This document shows positions 53,888 through 64,000 of a DNA stretch of 64,000 nt, one piece after another. The translations under genes and the position numbers were made by a program. The notes under the pieces were generated by a model. That model worked only from the letters and a program-made list of their open reading frames with translations. It did no database searches and was not told the origin of the DNA. This DNA comes from Anomaloglossus baeobatrachus (Eukaryota > Chordata > Amphibia > Anura > Aromobatidae), in NCBI RefSeq assembly GCF_048569485.1, contig NW_027445244.1:1-64000 (forward strand), read 5' to 3'. Positions within the stretch are counted from its first letter, which is position 1. Every line of letters starts with the position of its first letter.

Positions 53888-56815
53888 TAGTGCAGGTCTT
53901 TCCAGCCTTCAAGGAGCCGGATGATTAATTTAGGAATAGGTGGGAACAGGCGGCTACCACCTGCTCTAGAGAGTTCATGGAGCTGCTAGTACAACTAAAT
54001 AAACAGTCAGTGACATGGATACAGAAATTGAACAAATACAGAAAAAGCTACAGGATGGCCTATCCAGTGATGCGCTGGTAAGACTAAATTCTGAGATTGA
54101 AGATGAATCCATTAAGTGGGAAAAAGAGGTAAGCGATGTTAAAATCAAAAAGTTTCAGAGAGATACTATGGATCACAACCAAAATAACATCTATAGATGG
54201 CATAGGAGACAGCGGGGTAAATGGAAGAACGCTGGATCAAGATCAGGGTCGTTTGCTTCCTGCACGTCCAATGAAGTTCAACGAACCAAGAATCAGGGTC
54301 TGGGAGTGGCATGACCTTGCGATCCACGGACAAGAGACAGAACAACTCTAGTAAAAGCATGCCCTCGGGATCATATAGGAAGAGTCACAAGAAAAATGAT
54401 ACGAACAAATTACAGGTGATTAACTTATCAGAACATGTATTGACTTATAATAAAAAAAAAAGTTGTTTGAGAGGGGGCTAACCTTTGCACCCACTAATGG
54501 CTTTAATCTTTTCACAGTTATAAAAGATGTTAATCTTTTATCAAGGAAATTTATTCTTAAAAAGCTGCATTATAAAAACAGCGATGACCATACGACCATG
54601 TCAGACTCTATAATAGAAGAAGCCTGGAGAAATTTGAATTTTTTGTTGGACGAGCAGGATGGAACGACCCAAGGTAAATACCCCAGGCATTTATATCCCA
54701 GATCGGTAACATTTCCCCCGATGTCGGCATCTCCTGCGGTGGAGATCTTCACTGATCTGGTTATCCATGATCTCAAGAGGATCTCTACTGCATGACTGAG
54801 TGACAACCTTACTCAGGGAGATCGAACGGCACTTTGTGAATTACAGTCGCTCGATGACCTTGTCATCAAACCAGCCGACAAAGGGGGAAACATTGTCCTA
54901 TGGCCCAAAAAGATGTATGAGAAGGAGGCACAGAAACAGTTGAGGGATAGAATCACATATATAAAATTATCCAAAAATCCTATGTCATCATATTCTGCTG
55001 AATTAGGTCTGATACTATATGGCAGGGCATTATCCCTAAAAAAAAAATAATCTATGACGGTCTAATATTTAAATACCCTAAGACACCAACCACTTACTTC
55101 ATCCCTAAAATCCACAAAAATGCCACCGAACCCCCGGGCAGACCTATCGTGTCTGGGTTGGAAGGCCTTTATGACCCGGTGTGCAAATTTGTGGATTTTT
55201 GTTTGCAACCACTGGCAGAAGCTCTCCCATCATACGTCCGTGACACCACGTACGTATTAACCAGAATTAACGGGATACATTTGGAGGATGATATGTACCT
55301 CGTGACTGCAGATATAGAGTCACTCTATACTTGCATTGATCATCAGCAGGGGTTGGAGGCGGCCCGCTTTTTTCTCGTGAACAGCAACTTGGATGGTCGC
55401 ACATGTGAGTTGGTCCTTGGGCTGCTTGAGTTCATCCTAACGCATATTTTTTTTTCCTTTTAAAGAGCAATTTTATCTACAGCGGAGGGGTACTGCAAAG
55501 GGGGCGGCCTGTGCGCCTTCATTTGCAAACCTCTTTCTTGGGTTTTGGGAAAGTGGTTTGCGGGGGGGCGAGGACGCGTGGGCTGTAGACCATATACCCC
55601 TCTGGCCATGATACATTGACGATATTTTATTTATTTGGCAAGGCAGTGAGGATGGGCTTAGGCAGTTCATGGGCCAACTCAATGTGAATGATTTTAACAT
55701 CAGGCGGACCTATGTGTATAGCAGGGAGGTGGTGGACTTCCTGGACATCAAGATCGATATTGACAGCAACCGACAGCTACAGTCAGACTTATTCAGGAAG
55801 CCCACCGCAATCAATTCCCTGTTGCATGCAGAGTCTAGCCACCATTACGTCACTATCAAATCTATCCCAGTTGGGCAGTTTATGAGAACGAAGCGGATTT
55901 GCTCAACCCCACAGAAATTTCAAGCTGATATATTGAGAAAGAGATTTCAGTCATGAGAGTACAGCAACAGATCCATAAAGGAAGGGTATAATAGGGTGAA
56001 GAAGTTCACATGAGAAACTTTACTCCAGTCCTCCAATGGAGTATCCAAGGACAACAATAATGTCAGATTCATCACAACATATAATTCACAATGTGAAGAG
56101 GTGAAAAGAAGTTTGCAGCGCCATTGGCCAGTTCTCCAGACCGAACCAATCCTGAAAAAGTATATACTAGATTACCTCCAGATGACCTATAGGAGAAGCA
56201 AAAATCTCAAAGATATATTGGTTAGAAGCCACTACGTGGCGACTACCAATACGCCCTTTGACACAGGGTCACCGGTTAAGGGGTGTTACCCCTGTGGTGG
56301 ATGTAGGGCATGCGCCAATATGTGTGTGACCTTTAGGTCATCAGGGGAGACAAAGAATTTGAAATTCGCCAGTATATCACCTGCTCCACCACACAGGTGA
56401 TATACTATGCGATGTGTGCTTGTGGCCTAAGTTATATTGGGCTGACATCACGCCAACTAAGAGTCAGGACAAGGAAACACGTACGCGACATTGTAGCTGC
56501 AACAACCATCTCCAATTTGGAGGAATTGAAAACAATCCCTCGACATTTCAAATTAAAACATGATAGTGATCCCTGTACCTTTAATGTAAGGGGGATTGAA
56601 CATGTGTCCAGAGGGATTCGAGGCGGCAATATAAATAAGAAACTATTACAGCAAGAATGCAAATGGATTACACTATTAGAAACTAAATCACCTACAGGAT
56701 TAAATGAAACCAATTAATTTGCTTGTTTCTTATAAGTTGGACTCTCTTTCCCCTAAAAAATGCCTGTGTACTAGCTCTATAGTCCCCAATTAATCCATCT
56801 GGCTCTCTGTTTAGA
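53888..56815 (+). pseudogene. PLE-2 right arm: reverse transcriptase and GIY-YIG endonuclease, broken
   Basis: N-terminal PLE sequence starts before the MITE (about 53190-53330: RTRIWWNRAFLEKYLE) and continues at 54015 (TEIEQIQKKLQDGLSS). RT blocks then follow over several frames: FPPMSASPAVEIF (54715), LDDLVIKPADKGGNIVLW (near 54855), YFIPKIHKNA (near 55100), LVTADIESLYTCIDH (near 55300), YIDDILFIW (near 55610) and VVDFLDIKID (near 55735). The linker is at 56101-56400 (QRHWPVL, RRSKNLKDILVRSHY, CYPCGGCRAC), then an open GIY-YIG domain at 56397-56717 (IYYAMCACGLSYIGLTSRQLRVRTRKHV). Several frame breaks lie in the RT; the endonuclease part is open. Confidence 0.8.
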
Positions 56816-59800
56816 GCACGGTAGCTAGTATGCCGTGCGAATGCATGATGGCACAGGCCTGGTTATATATACAATGGAATGGCCATTATTATTGAATAAA
56901 GGTTTTTATGTTCACTATATGTGTGGTGAGTGAAGGGTTAAGAACAGCTGTGTTCTGTCATGAGGAGACTGGTTAAACCAGTTTAGGCTGGTTCTGCGCA
57001 CCCGTTTTTTCTAACAGCTGATTGGTCAGCTGTTAGAAAAGTGCGGGAAATTTGTAAATAAAAGCAGGGGCTCTCCATCAGCTGGCTGTCAGAATTTCTG
57101 AAGATCAAAGAAGAACAGCTGATGGGAGCCTGCTGCAAGACCGGATGAAGAGGGCGAGCGAGGACAGTGGAGAAGCCTGGCTGAGACAATGCCTGGAGGC
57201 GTCTAGGCAGCCAGCAGACGTTGGAGAAGCTGAGGATCGTGACGCCGCGGTTATCCAGCATACCAACCCAGAAGAGATGGCAGCGCTGACAGCGGATATC
57301 CCGGAAAGAAGGCGGTCCCTGCGGCGCAGCGTCCTTCCAGCGGCAGTCGGTGAGAATGAGCAAGAAGCGGAAGCCGGAGCATCCCCGCCCATCCTGGCTG
57401 CGGAGGCGCGTCATTGTTCAGCGCCGGACAGAGCAGCCACGAAGAGGAAGAGTACGTCATCTAGTCGGCGTCGCCGTAAAAGCGCGGCACCGGCCCAGGG
57501 ATTTGAAATTCCTGGTGGCAGCGGGAGATCATAGGGGAAGATCGTTCCTGAGGCCAGAAGAGCGACGGGGGCCCCCTGGTCCGAGTCCCCGTCTGAAGAG
57601 GAGGAGGTGCTTTGCCGAGGCCAGAGGCAGGAGCCTGAGGCGCGAAGCTGCTGGAGACCAGGGACGTCCACAGGAGGGCCGAGAACTGCAGAGCAGAGGA
57701 CAGGGTGAGAGTTTCAATGTCCCTCTGTCTGTCTCGTGTGCCAGCCCTCTTCCTTTTAGTATAGAAGCTGTAGTGAAGAAAGTGTTATGTGAAATGTTAG
57801 CAGGGGGGCGGTGGCTAGGGAGAGTAGTGCAGGTCTTAGTGGTTGTCAGGAGTCCATGTCTCTGCATGGTTTTTTATTTAAGGAGGCTTTGACATGTGAC
57901 ATGTCCCCCCTGGGATTTCATTTGCCGCAGCCAGTTAGGGATAAGATTTACGAGGGGGATTATGTTGATTTGTTTTCTCTGCTTCCGTCTAGTAGAGAGA
58001 ATGTTAAAAAGGATGAGAAGACGGATTTAGATGATAAGAAAAAGGCCGCCTTTAAATCATTCAATAACTGGCTGCAGGCATTTTGCATTTTTTCTTCTGT
58101 CTTGGGTGAAAAGAATCCGGCAGTTTGTTCGGGTCTTTTTCAGCACCTGGAGAACATATTAGAGGCATATCGCAGTTTTGGTGGCATTGCATGGCTGAAT
58201 TATGATGAGAGTTTTCGTCAAAAATTAGCCATCCTCCGGAATATGCAATGGGGCCAAAAAGACGTCGGTCTATGGCTAAACCTTATGCTTCCTCAGAGGA
58301 CTAATTTTAACAGATTTTCTCAAAATAATCCTATGGTTAAAAAAGGTTTCTGCTTTGCATTTAATGAGTCGTCATGTAAATTTACATCCAATTGCAGATT
58401 TCGACATGAGTGCTCCTTTTGTGGCGGCAATCATGCCATCTTCAAATGTTTCAAAAAACAGAACCAGAGTACACAGCAACAACACAACACTAAGGAGTCC
58501 ATATTTAAAGGCGGTGACACCAGTGATAGTACAAAACATGCTGGGTTGGTTAGATCGCTATCCAGTCAGACAGAATGCTTAGTTAATTTTGGATGGATTT
58601 GTGAACGGGTTTTTTGTTCCTGAGTTTAAAGGGTCAGGGTGCATTTGGGTGGAGAATCTTCTTTCAGTAAATGAATTTGAGTCAGTGGTAGCTTCCAAAG
58701 TGCTAAAAGAGATTCAATTAGGTAGGGTAGCTGGTCCTTTTGTTAGTCCCCCGTTCAAGAATTTTCGGCTTTCGTCACTCGGGATAGTCCCTAAGAAGGA
58801 GAAGGGTAGTTTCCGTCTATTCCATCATTTATCGTTTCCAAGATATGGTTCTTAAATGTTGAGATTGAGCCGGATATAGTCTCGGTTAAATATTCCTCAT
58901 TTGATCAAGCTGTGGATTTGTTAAGGGAAGCAGGTAGAGGGGCTTTAATGGCAAAATCAGATATACAGTCAGCATTCAGGCTTTTACCAGTGAATCCTTC
59001 GGGTTTCAATTCTCTGGGTTTTCAGTTTAGGGGGCACTATTTTTTTGACAAATGCCTCCCGATGGGTTTTTCTTTGTCTTGTTTTTATTTTGAATCTTTT
59101 TCATCATTTTTACATTGGGTTGTTGAGGTTGAGGGAGGTAAGGGAAAATTCTGCATTATTTAGATGATTTTTTATTTCTTGGTAAGGCGGAGTCTGAGGA
59201 TTGTTTAAAGTTGTTAGTTAAGTTTCGTGAGTTGATGTGTTTGTTTGGTGTTCCTATAGCGGAAGAGAAGACGACTTTGCCCTGTCGGTGTTTGGAGTTT
59301 TTAGGCATCACTATTGATTCTGATAGGATGGAGTGTAGGTTGCCTCAGGATAAAGTTGCTAGGTTGGAAGCGGAGCTTTTGAGCTTGATTGTCAGAAAAA
59401 AAGACTACTTTGAAGAATCTGTAATCATTGCTTGGGCTTTTGAATTTTAGTTTGCAGATTTTTCCAATAGGTAGGGTATTTTCCATTTTCCGTTTTTTCT
59501 AACAGCTGATTGGTCAGCTGTTAGAAAAGTGCGGGAAATTTGTAAATAAAAGCAGGGGCTCTCCATCAGCTGGCTGTCAGAATTTCTGAAGATCAAAGAA
59601 GAACACCCACCCGCCATCCCTGGAGAAAGAACTTCTCGTGGAGGATCGCACTCGTCGTGGCATTTGTTAGAGGGAAAAGTCGTCAGCTTTGCTGGCGGAC
59701 TAGTTTATGGACTGTGGTGATGAAATGGTTAATAAAGATTTGGTTATTTATTGGTAATTTTAATATGCTATTTAACCCTTAATAAATGTCACGGCCATTT

Positions 59801-59868
59801 AATGCCATCAAAATTATTCAGAGTGTCACGTCTATTTATTTTATATAGGCCTTGTGTTATCATGCGCA
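56816..59868 (+). mobile_element. DIRS-like retroelement, fossil, internally reduced
   Basis: Fossil copy inserted between CTCTCTG and CGCAGCAA of PLE-2 without a visible target duplication, as expected for tyrosine-recombinase retroelements. Parts in order: a basic N-terminal region (about 57145-57530), a gag-like protein with a Cys/His-rich cluster (57811-58623), and part of a DIRS-type reverse transcriptase (about 58630-59450). A ~110-base direct repeat flanks the coding part (57003-57115 and 59493-59604), reminiscent of split repeats in this group. I did not see the tyrosine recombinase. The element is broken in a few places and incomplete. Confidence 0.65.
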
Positions 59869-60114
59869 GCAATGATCATTTATGCAATTTAGTACATTAT
59901 CTTTGATCTCTTCCACCGTTTTCCTGTATTGTTTTTAATCGGTTTTAATTTGTGTATTTGTTTACAGTATACTTCTACCAACCCTAAGGATCACCTTGTA
60001 TGTGAAGAACCCACTCTAATGGATTCATATTCCTGACGTGGATATTCTCTGCATATTGCACGACTTGATGCATGTTATGAATTACCATATGTCTCAATCG
60101 TTATGTATGGCATA
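59869..60114 (+). mobile_element. PLE-2 right arm, 3' region between insertions
   Basis: Matches the inverted left arm at about 52480-52225, proving that the DIRS-like element and the LTR on either side are insertions. Continues at 61352. Confidence 0.8.
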
Positions 60115-61350
60115 TGTCGCGGGCGGAGGTGGGGACGCCGCGCTCTCCCACTGCTCGGGTCCGGCTGCCGCTGCTGCTGCGGCCTGCTGCTGCTCGGTGG
60201 CTCGAGCGATGGGCCGGATCCCGGGGACTCGAGCGGCGCTCCTCGCCCGTGAGTGAATGGGGATTGGTTTTTGGGATTGTTTATTGTCCGTGACGCCACC
60301 CACAGTTGTGGTGATTGTGTGGACACCACCGCTGCTCTGTATGGGGATCCCGGGAGCGGTGACAGGGAGCAGCAAAGTTGTTGGTTCTCCCCTCCGTGGG
60401 TAGGGGGTGGTTGTCCCGGGGCCCAGTGATGAGATGGGGGATGAGGGATGGCGGGGCCGGTGCAGGGCTTGGTGGGGTGCAGGGATGCGGGGCAGCGCTG
60501 TGCCTCACGGCACTGTGGTACTCACTCAGCCTGAGACGGGGACACAGTTCTCGGTAAAACACACGGCTGGAAAGACGGTTCCCACGGACGGCTGCTGTTG
60601 CTTTTCCCCGGTAGTTGACGATGACGGTCCCTTTTCCTGCACGTAAGTCTATATTGGTAGCGATGGGTTCCCACCGGAAAACCCACTCCCTGGCTTGGAT
60701 ATGGGCCGGAGGAGCCCCACTTTACCCGCAGGCGCTGGCCCTGAGAAACTGGTGCCTTGGCGGTGGCGGTGTCTCTCTCCTACGGTTGGACTGTTGCCTT
60801 CAATCGGGACTTAGTTGTTGGGAGACCCGGAGGTCCCCTTCACTGACGGATTTGGCAAATTCACGGCGACTCCTAGCCTTGCCGGGATCCGAAAGGCCCC
60901 TGCCAATGTTGCTGGCTTCTCTTCGTATACCATTCTGGTACCGCCGGGCCACCACCCGTCCACGGTCCTTTCGACAACCTCCGATCAGCCTCTCCTGCAG
61001 ACGGTCACCGCCGTCTGCTGACCTTGCTGTCTCAGTCCGGGGCACGCACCCGGACCAACTTCAGGCTTCCTCAACTGTCACTTTCTCTTCCAGTTTTACT
61101 CCTCTCTCTTGCTCCTCTACCACTTCACTCTCACTTCAAACTCTGACTAAACTGATCTGACTGGTTCTCCCGCCTCCAGGGTTGTGAACTCCTCGGTGGG
61201 CGGAGCCAACCACCTGGCCCACCCCCTGGTGTGGACATCAGCCCCTGGAGGAAGGCAACAAGGATTTTTGGTTTAGCTTCGGTGTACCTATCCGGGGTGT
61301 AGGGTGTGGTGGTGTCATGACCTGTGACCCCTGGCTTGCCCAGGGCATCA
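60115..61350 (-). mobile_element. Solo LTR, Ty3/gypsy-like
   Basis: Starts TGTCGCGGG and ends GGGCATCA on the plus strand, so the minus strand reads TG...CA. A near-perfect 5-bp duplication, GCATA (60110-60114) and ACATA (61352-61356), flanks it, and the PLE-2 sequence continues unbroken across. No internal coding region remains, consistent with LTR-LTR recombination. The superfamily is inferred from length and general composition. Confidence 0.55.
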
Positions 61351-61705
61351 AACATACTTGGAATTTATAAATTTATAGGTGTCCAAGACCATTTGGTCGC
61401 TTCAACTTTGCATATCATGCACAGTGATTAGCAAGTAAGCAAGCGCATATCATAGTGCAGCATATGGGAATGTGACGTAAGTTGCTTAATGCAGTCTGGT
61501 GCGCGTGCCCACTGTCCTCCACCTGCCCGCTGGGTCACGCCGCTGTCATTAGGGCTGTGTATAAGCCCTGGCTTCTATAGCCACTGTGCATGCGCTGGCA
61601 ACTCTGAAGAGCGGTGCTTCCCCGTTGCGGTCGGTGGACAGACTGCAAGCGGTGGCCATTAGGCGAACACATCATACAAGGAGAGGGAAAATTGATCTGC
61701 AATAG

Positions 61706-61744
61706 CCCCCTGAGGAAGCGTTTTATGCGAAATGTACATAGGGG
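61706..61744 (+). ncRNA. Hammerhead ribozyme, PLE-2 right-arm terminus
   Basis: CTGAGGA at 61710-61716 (fits CUGANGA), a short stem II, GAAA at 61729-61732, a six-base palindrome TGTACA (61733-61738) as stem III, UA, then GGGG (61741-61744) pairing with CCCC (61706-61709) as stem I. In the left arm the matching place (about 51806-51840) is heavily altered. Confidence 0.7.
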
Positions 61745-62135
61745 CGGAAGTGGATGCACTGCTGACCCACCAACTCTAACATGGGTAACAAAGAAATATG
61801 ATGTTTATATCTGATACTGGGTATTTACTATTTTAGCAAAGCCTGTTAGCAATGACAGATATCATATTCCTTATAAATATATATATTTATAAATATATAT
61901 ATGAAAGAGGTAAGAGTCCCGGTGCACCACCTACTCCGTGTGTTACTACACGTTCAGCTACTTGAGCCCTACTGAGCCATGGAGGGGATCATGGTGCAGA
62001 CTTGCGGTGAAGACCAAGATAAATCCAAAGGAGAAAGAAAGTCGCACTTCAGATGATCACCATATAACTCCGTCTTTATTGCAGGGGAAACATGAGGGTA
62101 CAAGCGGTGGGGAGGGTGAGACAAGCCATACAACG

Positions 62136-62184
62136 CCGGACGACGGCGTGCCGTTTCGCTAGAACTTAGCTTCCATGGGTCCAG
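62136..62184 (-). ncRNA. Hammerhead-like fold with a non-canonical core, PLE-3
   Basis: On the minus strand: CTGGAC pairs with GTCCGG (stem I, six pairs), GCTA/TAGC (stem II), GAAA, CGGC/GCCG (stem III) and UC at the cleavage place. The CUGANGA segment reads CCATGGA instead. The right arm has the same at 63963-64000. Structure is well supported; activity is doubtful. Confidence 0.4.
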
Positions 62185-62582
62185 TGCAAACTGCCATGCA
62201 GCACCGCCCTTTTAACACAAATGGTGCGGGTACTGCATTAGCAGAGTGATTTAAAATGCAAATGCAAGTATACAATTAGTAGCTGCAAAAAACAGGTGAA
62301 GACTTCAAGGGTATTAACATATCACAGTCTAATACACATATCTCTCAAAATACAATAATATACAAAAGGCGGACAGAATCACAATCCCTACAAGAACAGA
62401 ACAAAATTCTGATGTACAGTACAGCGAGCACAAAAACAGTAGAAATTATTTTAAATTTGTGAAAAAAAAAAAAAAAATTTCAGAGACAGTGTATGCAATA
62501 ATGTTAAAATGCAAAACAGTAGCTATTAATCAACGCCATGATCAGATAGTGCTAGCAAAACAAGGGTGTCACAGTCAGGATG

Positions 62583-62775
62583 TCATATAGTCGACATGCC
62601 AAAAAAAAAAAAAGGTCTTTCAAGAAAAACTGACAAGTTGTTTCTGTCATTCAAACCTAGCGGTCCCATTGCGTTTAGATCCAGAATCAATCTGGATTCT
62701 TTTTGTAACAGCGTGCGGTGCGTGTCGCCGCCTCTGCTGCTAGGATTGACTTTAAACAGACCAGCAAAAGAACAG
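62583..62775 (-). pseudogene. PLE-3 left arm: C-terminal tail only
   Basis: The minus-strand frame begins at about SFAGLFKVNPSSRGGDTH and ends with a 3' region matching the right arm (63381-63528). It lacks the RT and endonuclease entirely, the shortest arm of the three dimers. Confidence 0.75.
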
Positions 62776-62858
62776 GACAGGACTGCGATGGCGACGAATG
62801 ATCGTGATAGACCTCGCAAATTTTTTTTTAAAAAAAATACCAGGAAAAATGCCGCATA

Positions 62859-63528
62859 ATGCCGCCGGGGATAGATGCACCTTCAATTTCAAATACAATT
62901 CTGTTTGACATTGTGAGATCCAGCATAAAGAGACACTGGCATTTGTTGAAAAACGATAAAGACCTTAGAGCCCTGGTTAAAGAGGGTCCCTTGGTATCTT
63001 ACAGAAGAGGCCATAATTTAGTCGACCTTTTGGTAAAAAATAGATTCGTGCCCACAAAGGAAAAGACATGGTTAGACAAGAAAAAAATTAAGGGTAATTT
63101 TAGATGTGGGAATTGTCCTTTCGGTTCGGCCCATAAAACGGGGGATGTAATAAGTGGGGTGTGAGTACCTCAGGGTTAATGATTTCATATCGTGCAAGTC
63201 CACTTATATAGTGTATGCATTATTCTGCCCCTGCAATTTTTATTACATTGGAAAAACTATCCGGCCCCTTTACGTCCGTTTTAGGGAACATTGCAAATCC
63301 TTAATATCAGGGATAGGTTCAGCAAGACTTATTAAACACATGCAGGAATGCCATAATAGTAATTCCAATCTACTTTCTTTTGCTGGTCTGTTTAAAGTCA
63401 ATCCTAGCAGCAGAGGCGGCGACACGCACCGCACGCTGTTACAAAAAGAATCCAGATTGATTCTGGATCTAAACGCAATGGGACCGCTAGGTTTGAATGA
63501 CAGAAACGACTTGTCAGTTTTTCTTTAA
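62859..63528 (+). pseudogene. PLE-3 right arm: linker and GIY-YIG endonuclease
   Basis: Linker blocks are IKRHWHLLKND, YRRGHNLVDLLVKNRF, TWLDKKKIKGNFRCGNCPFG (a Cys pair typical of PLEs), then one in-frame TGA at 63162-63164. The GIY-YIG domain follows in the same or neighbouring frame to 63528: YIVYALFCPCNFYYIGKT, RPLYVRFREHCKSL, IKHMQECH, and a C-terminal tail LSFAGLFKVN. The RT is missing through 5' truncation near 62776. The GIY-YIG residues Tyr, Tyr, Arg and Glu of the motif are visible. Confidence 0.8.
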
Positions 63529-64000
63529 AGACCTTTTTTTTTTTTTTTTGGCATGTCGACTATATGACATCCTGACTGTGACACCCTTGTTTTGCTAGCA
63601 CTATCTGATCATGGCATTGATTAATAGCTACTGTTTTGCATTTTAACATTATTGCATACATTGTCTCTGAAATTTTTTATTTTTTTTTCACTAATTTAAA
63701 ATAATTTCTACTGTTTTTGTGCTCGCTGTACTGTACATCAGAATTTTGTTCTGTTCTTGTAGGGATTGTGATTCTGTCCGCCTTTTGTATATTATTGTAT
63801 TTTGAGAGATATGTGTATTAGACTGTGATATGTTAATACCCTTGAAGTCTTCACCTGTTTTTTGCAGCTACTAATTGTATACTTGCATTTGCATTTTAAA
63901 TCACTCTGCTAATGCAGTACCCACACAATTTGTGTTAAAAGGGCGGTGCTGCATGGCAGTTTGCACTGGACCCATGGAAGCTAAGTTCTAGCGAAACGGC

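Larger units (their letters stand above)
51775..61830. mobile_element. PLE-2: second inverted PLE dimer, with three nested insertions
   Basis: The left arm (minus strand, about 53098 to 51775) and right arm (plus strand, about 53105 to 61830) share their 3' regions in inverted orientation. For example, GAGAATATCCACGTCAGGAA near 52292 is inverted at about 60030-60050, and GCGCATGCGC-type termini lie at 51940 and 61590. The left arm starts inside the linker before the GIY-YIG domain; the right arm carries RT and GIY-YIG. The right arm is interrupted by a Harbinger MITE (53331-53884), a DIRS-like element (56816-59868) and a solo LTR (60115-61350). Confidence 0.75.
61905..64000. mobile_element. 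PLE-3: third inverted PLE dimer, continuing past the window
   Basis: The left arm (minus strand, about 62775 to 61905) and right arm (plus strand, about 62776 to beyond 64000) are inverted copies over the C-terminus and the whole 3' region. For example, CAAAACAAGGGTGTCACAGT near 62560 is inverted at about 63577-63596, and TAGCGAAACGGC ends the window as the complement of 62150-62161. The left arm starts after the GIY-YIG domain; the right arm starts in the linker. Confidence 0.85.

Noticed and set aside
57145-57534. A host gene for a small basic protein
   Set aside because: It sits inside the DIRS-like insertion, upstream of the gag-like region, and has no recognisable domain.

Overview
This is non-coding vertebrate nuclear DNA built almost wholly from transposable elements stacked inside one another. 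I see no host protein gene, rRNA, tRNA or CRISPR array. The mix points to an amphibian, most likely a frog or another large-genome anuran: Penelope-like elements (PLEs) with GIY-YIG endonucleases and hammerhead ribozymes, Tx1-type L1 LINEs, a CR1 LINE whose ORF1 has an SGNH esterase, DIRS-like and Ty3/gypsy pieces, PIF/Harbinger, hAT and Helitron DNA transposons, and very long minisatellites. The host assignment is an inference from repeat content. Layout, left flank (1-9386): a partial Ty3/gypsy copy, a palindromic Harbinger-like MITE, a PLE terminal fragment with a hammerhead ribozyme, a 5'-truncated Tx1 LINE, about 4 kb of very AT-rich DNA with no recognisable gene, and a PLE coding fragment. 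Layout, centre (9387-50170): one hAT-type element, with 14-bp perfect terminal inverted repeats and an 8-bp target duplication CAGTAAGT, contains an inverted PLE dimer (about 9585-48548). That dimer is split at 14116-41434 by a three-gene PIF/Harbinger transposon with a TTA target duplication. The first intron of the Harbinger transposase gene holds two head-to-tail Helitrons (14698-17538 and 17539-29411). The second Helitron is mostly a (CACTCA/GACTCA)n satellite, and a near full-length CR1 LINE (19399-24189) with both ORFs open sits in that satellite. The right PLE arm is interrupted by a second Tx1 LINE (43018-46869, 15-bp target duplication), which itself carries a 937-bp PLE terminal copy with a hammerhead (43750-44686, 11-bp target duplication). 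Layout, right flank (50171-64000): unassigned LTR-like DNA, a second inverted PLE dimer (about 51775-61830) interrupted by a Harbinger MITE, a DIRS-like element and a solo LTR, then a third inverted PLE dimer that runs off the window. How the parts work together: the Harbinger element encodes a DDE transposase with all catalytic blocks (plus strand), a four-exon Myb/SANT-like protein (plus strand, splice phases consistent), and a two-exon MADF-domain protein (minus strand, one in-frame stop). CCAAT-bearing promoter-like repeats lie near both ends, so the two outer genes appear to be transcribed inward from the two ends. The CR1 LINE has four 127-bp promoter-like monomers, an ORF1 and an ORF2 two bases apart, and a short tandem-repeat tail. 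The PLEs share one architecture: a 5'-truncated copy on the minus strand abutting a longer copy on the plus strand. Their terminal repeats carry hammerhead folds, several with palindromic stem III sequences. The main observations are this repeated PLE architecture, the set of ribozymes, the three-gene Harbinger element and a nesting chain of about six insertion events.
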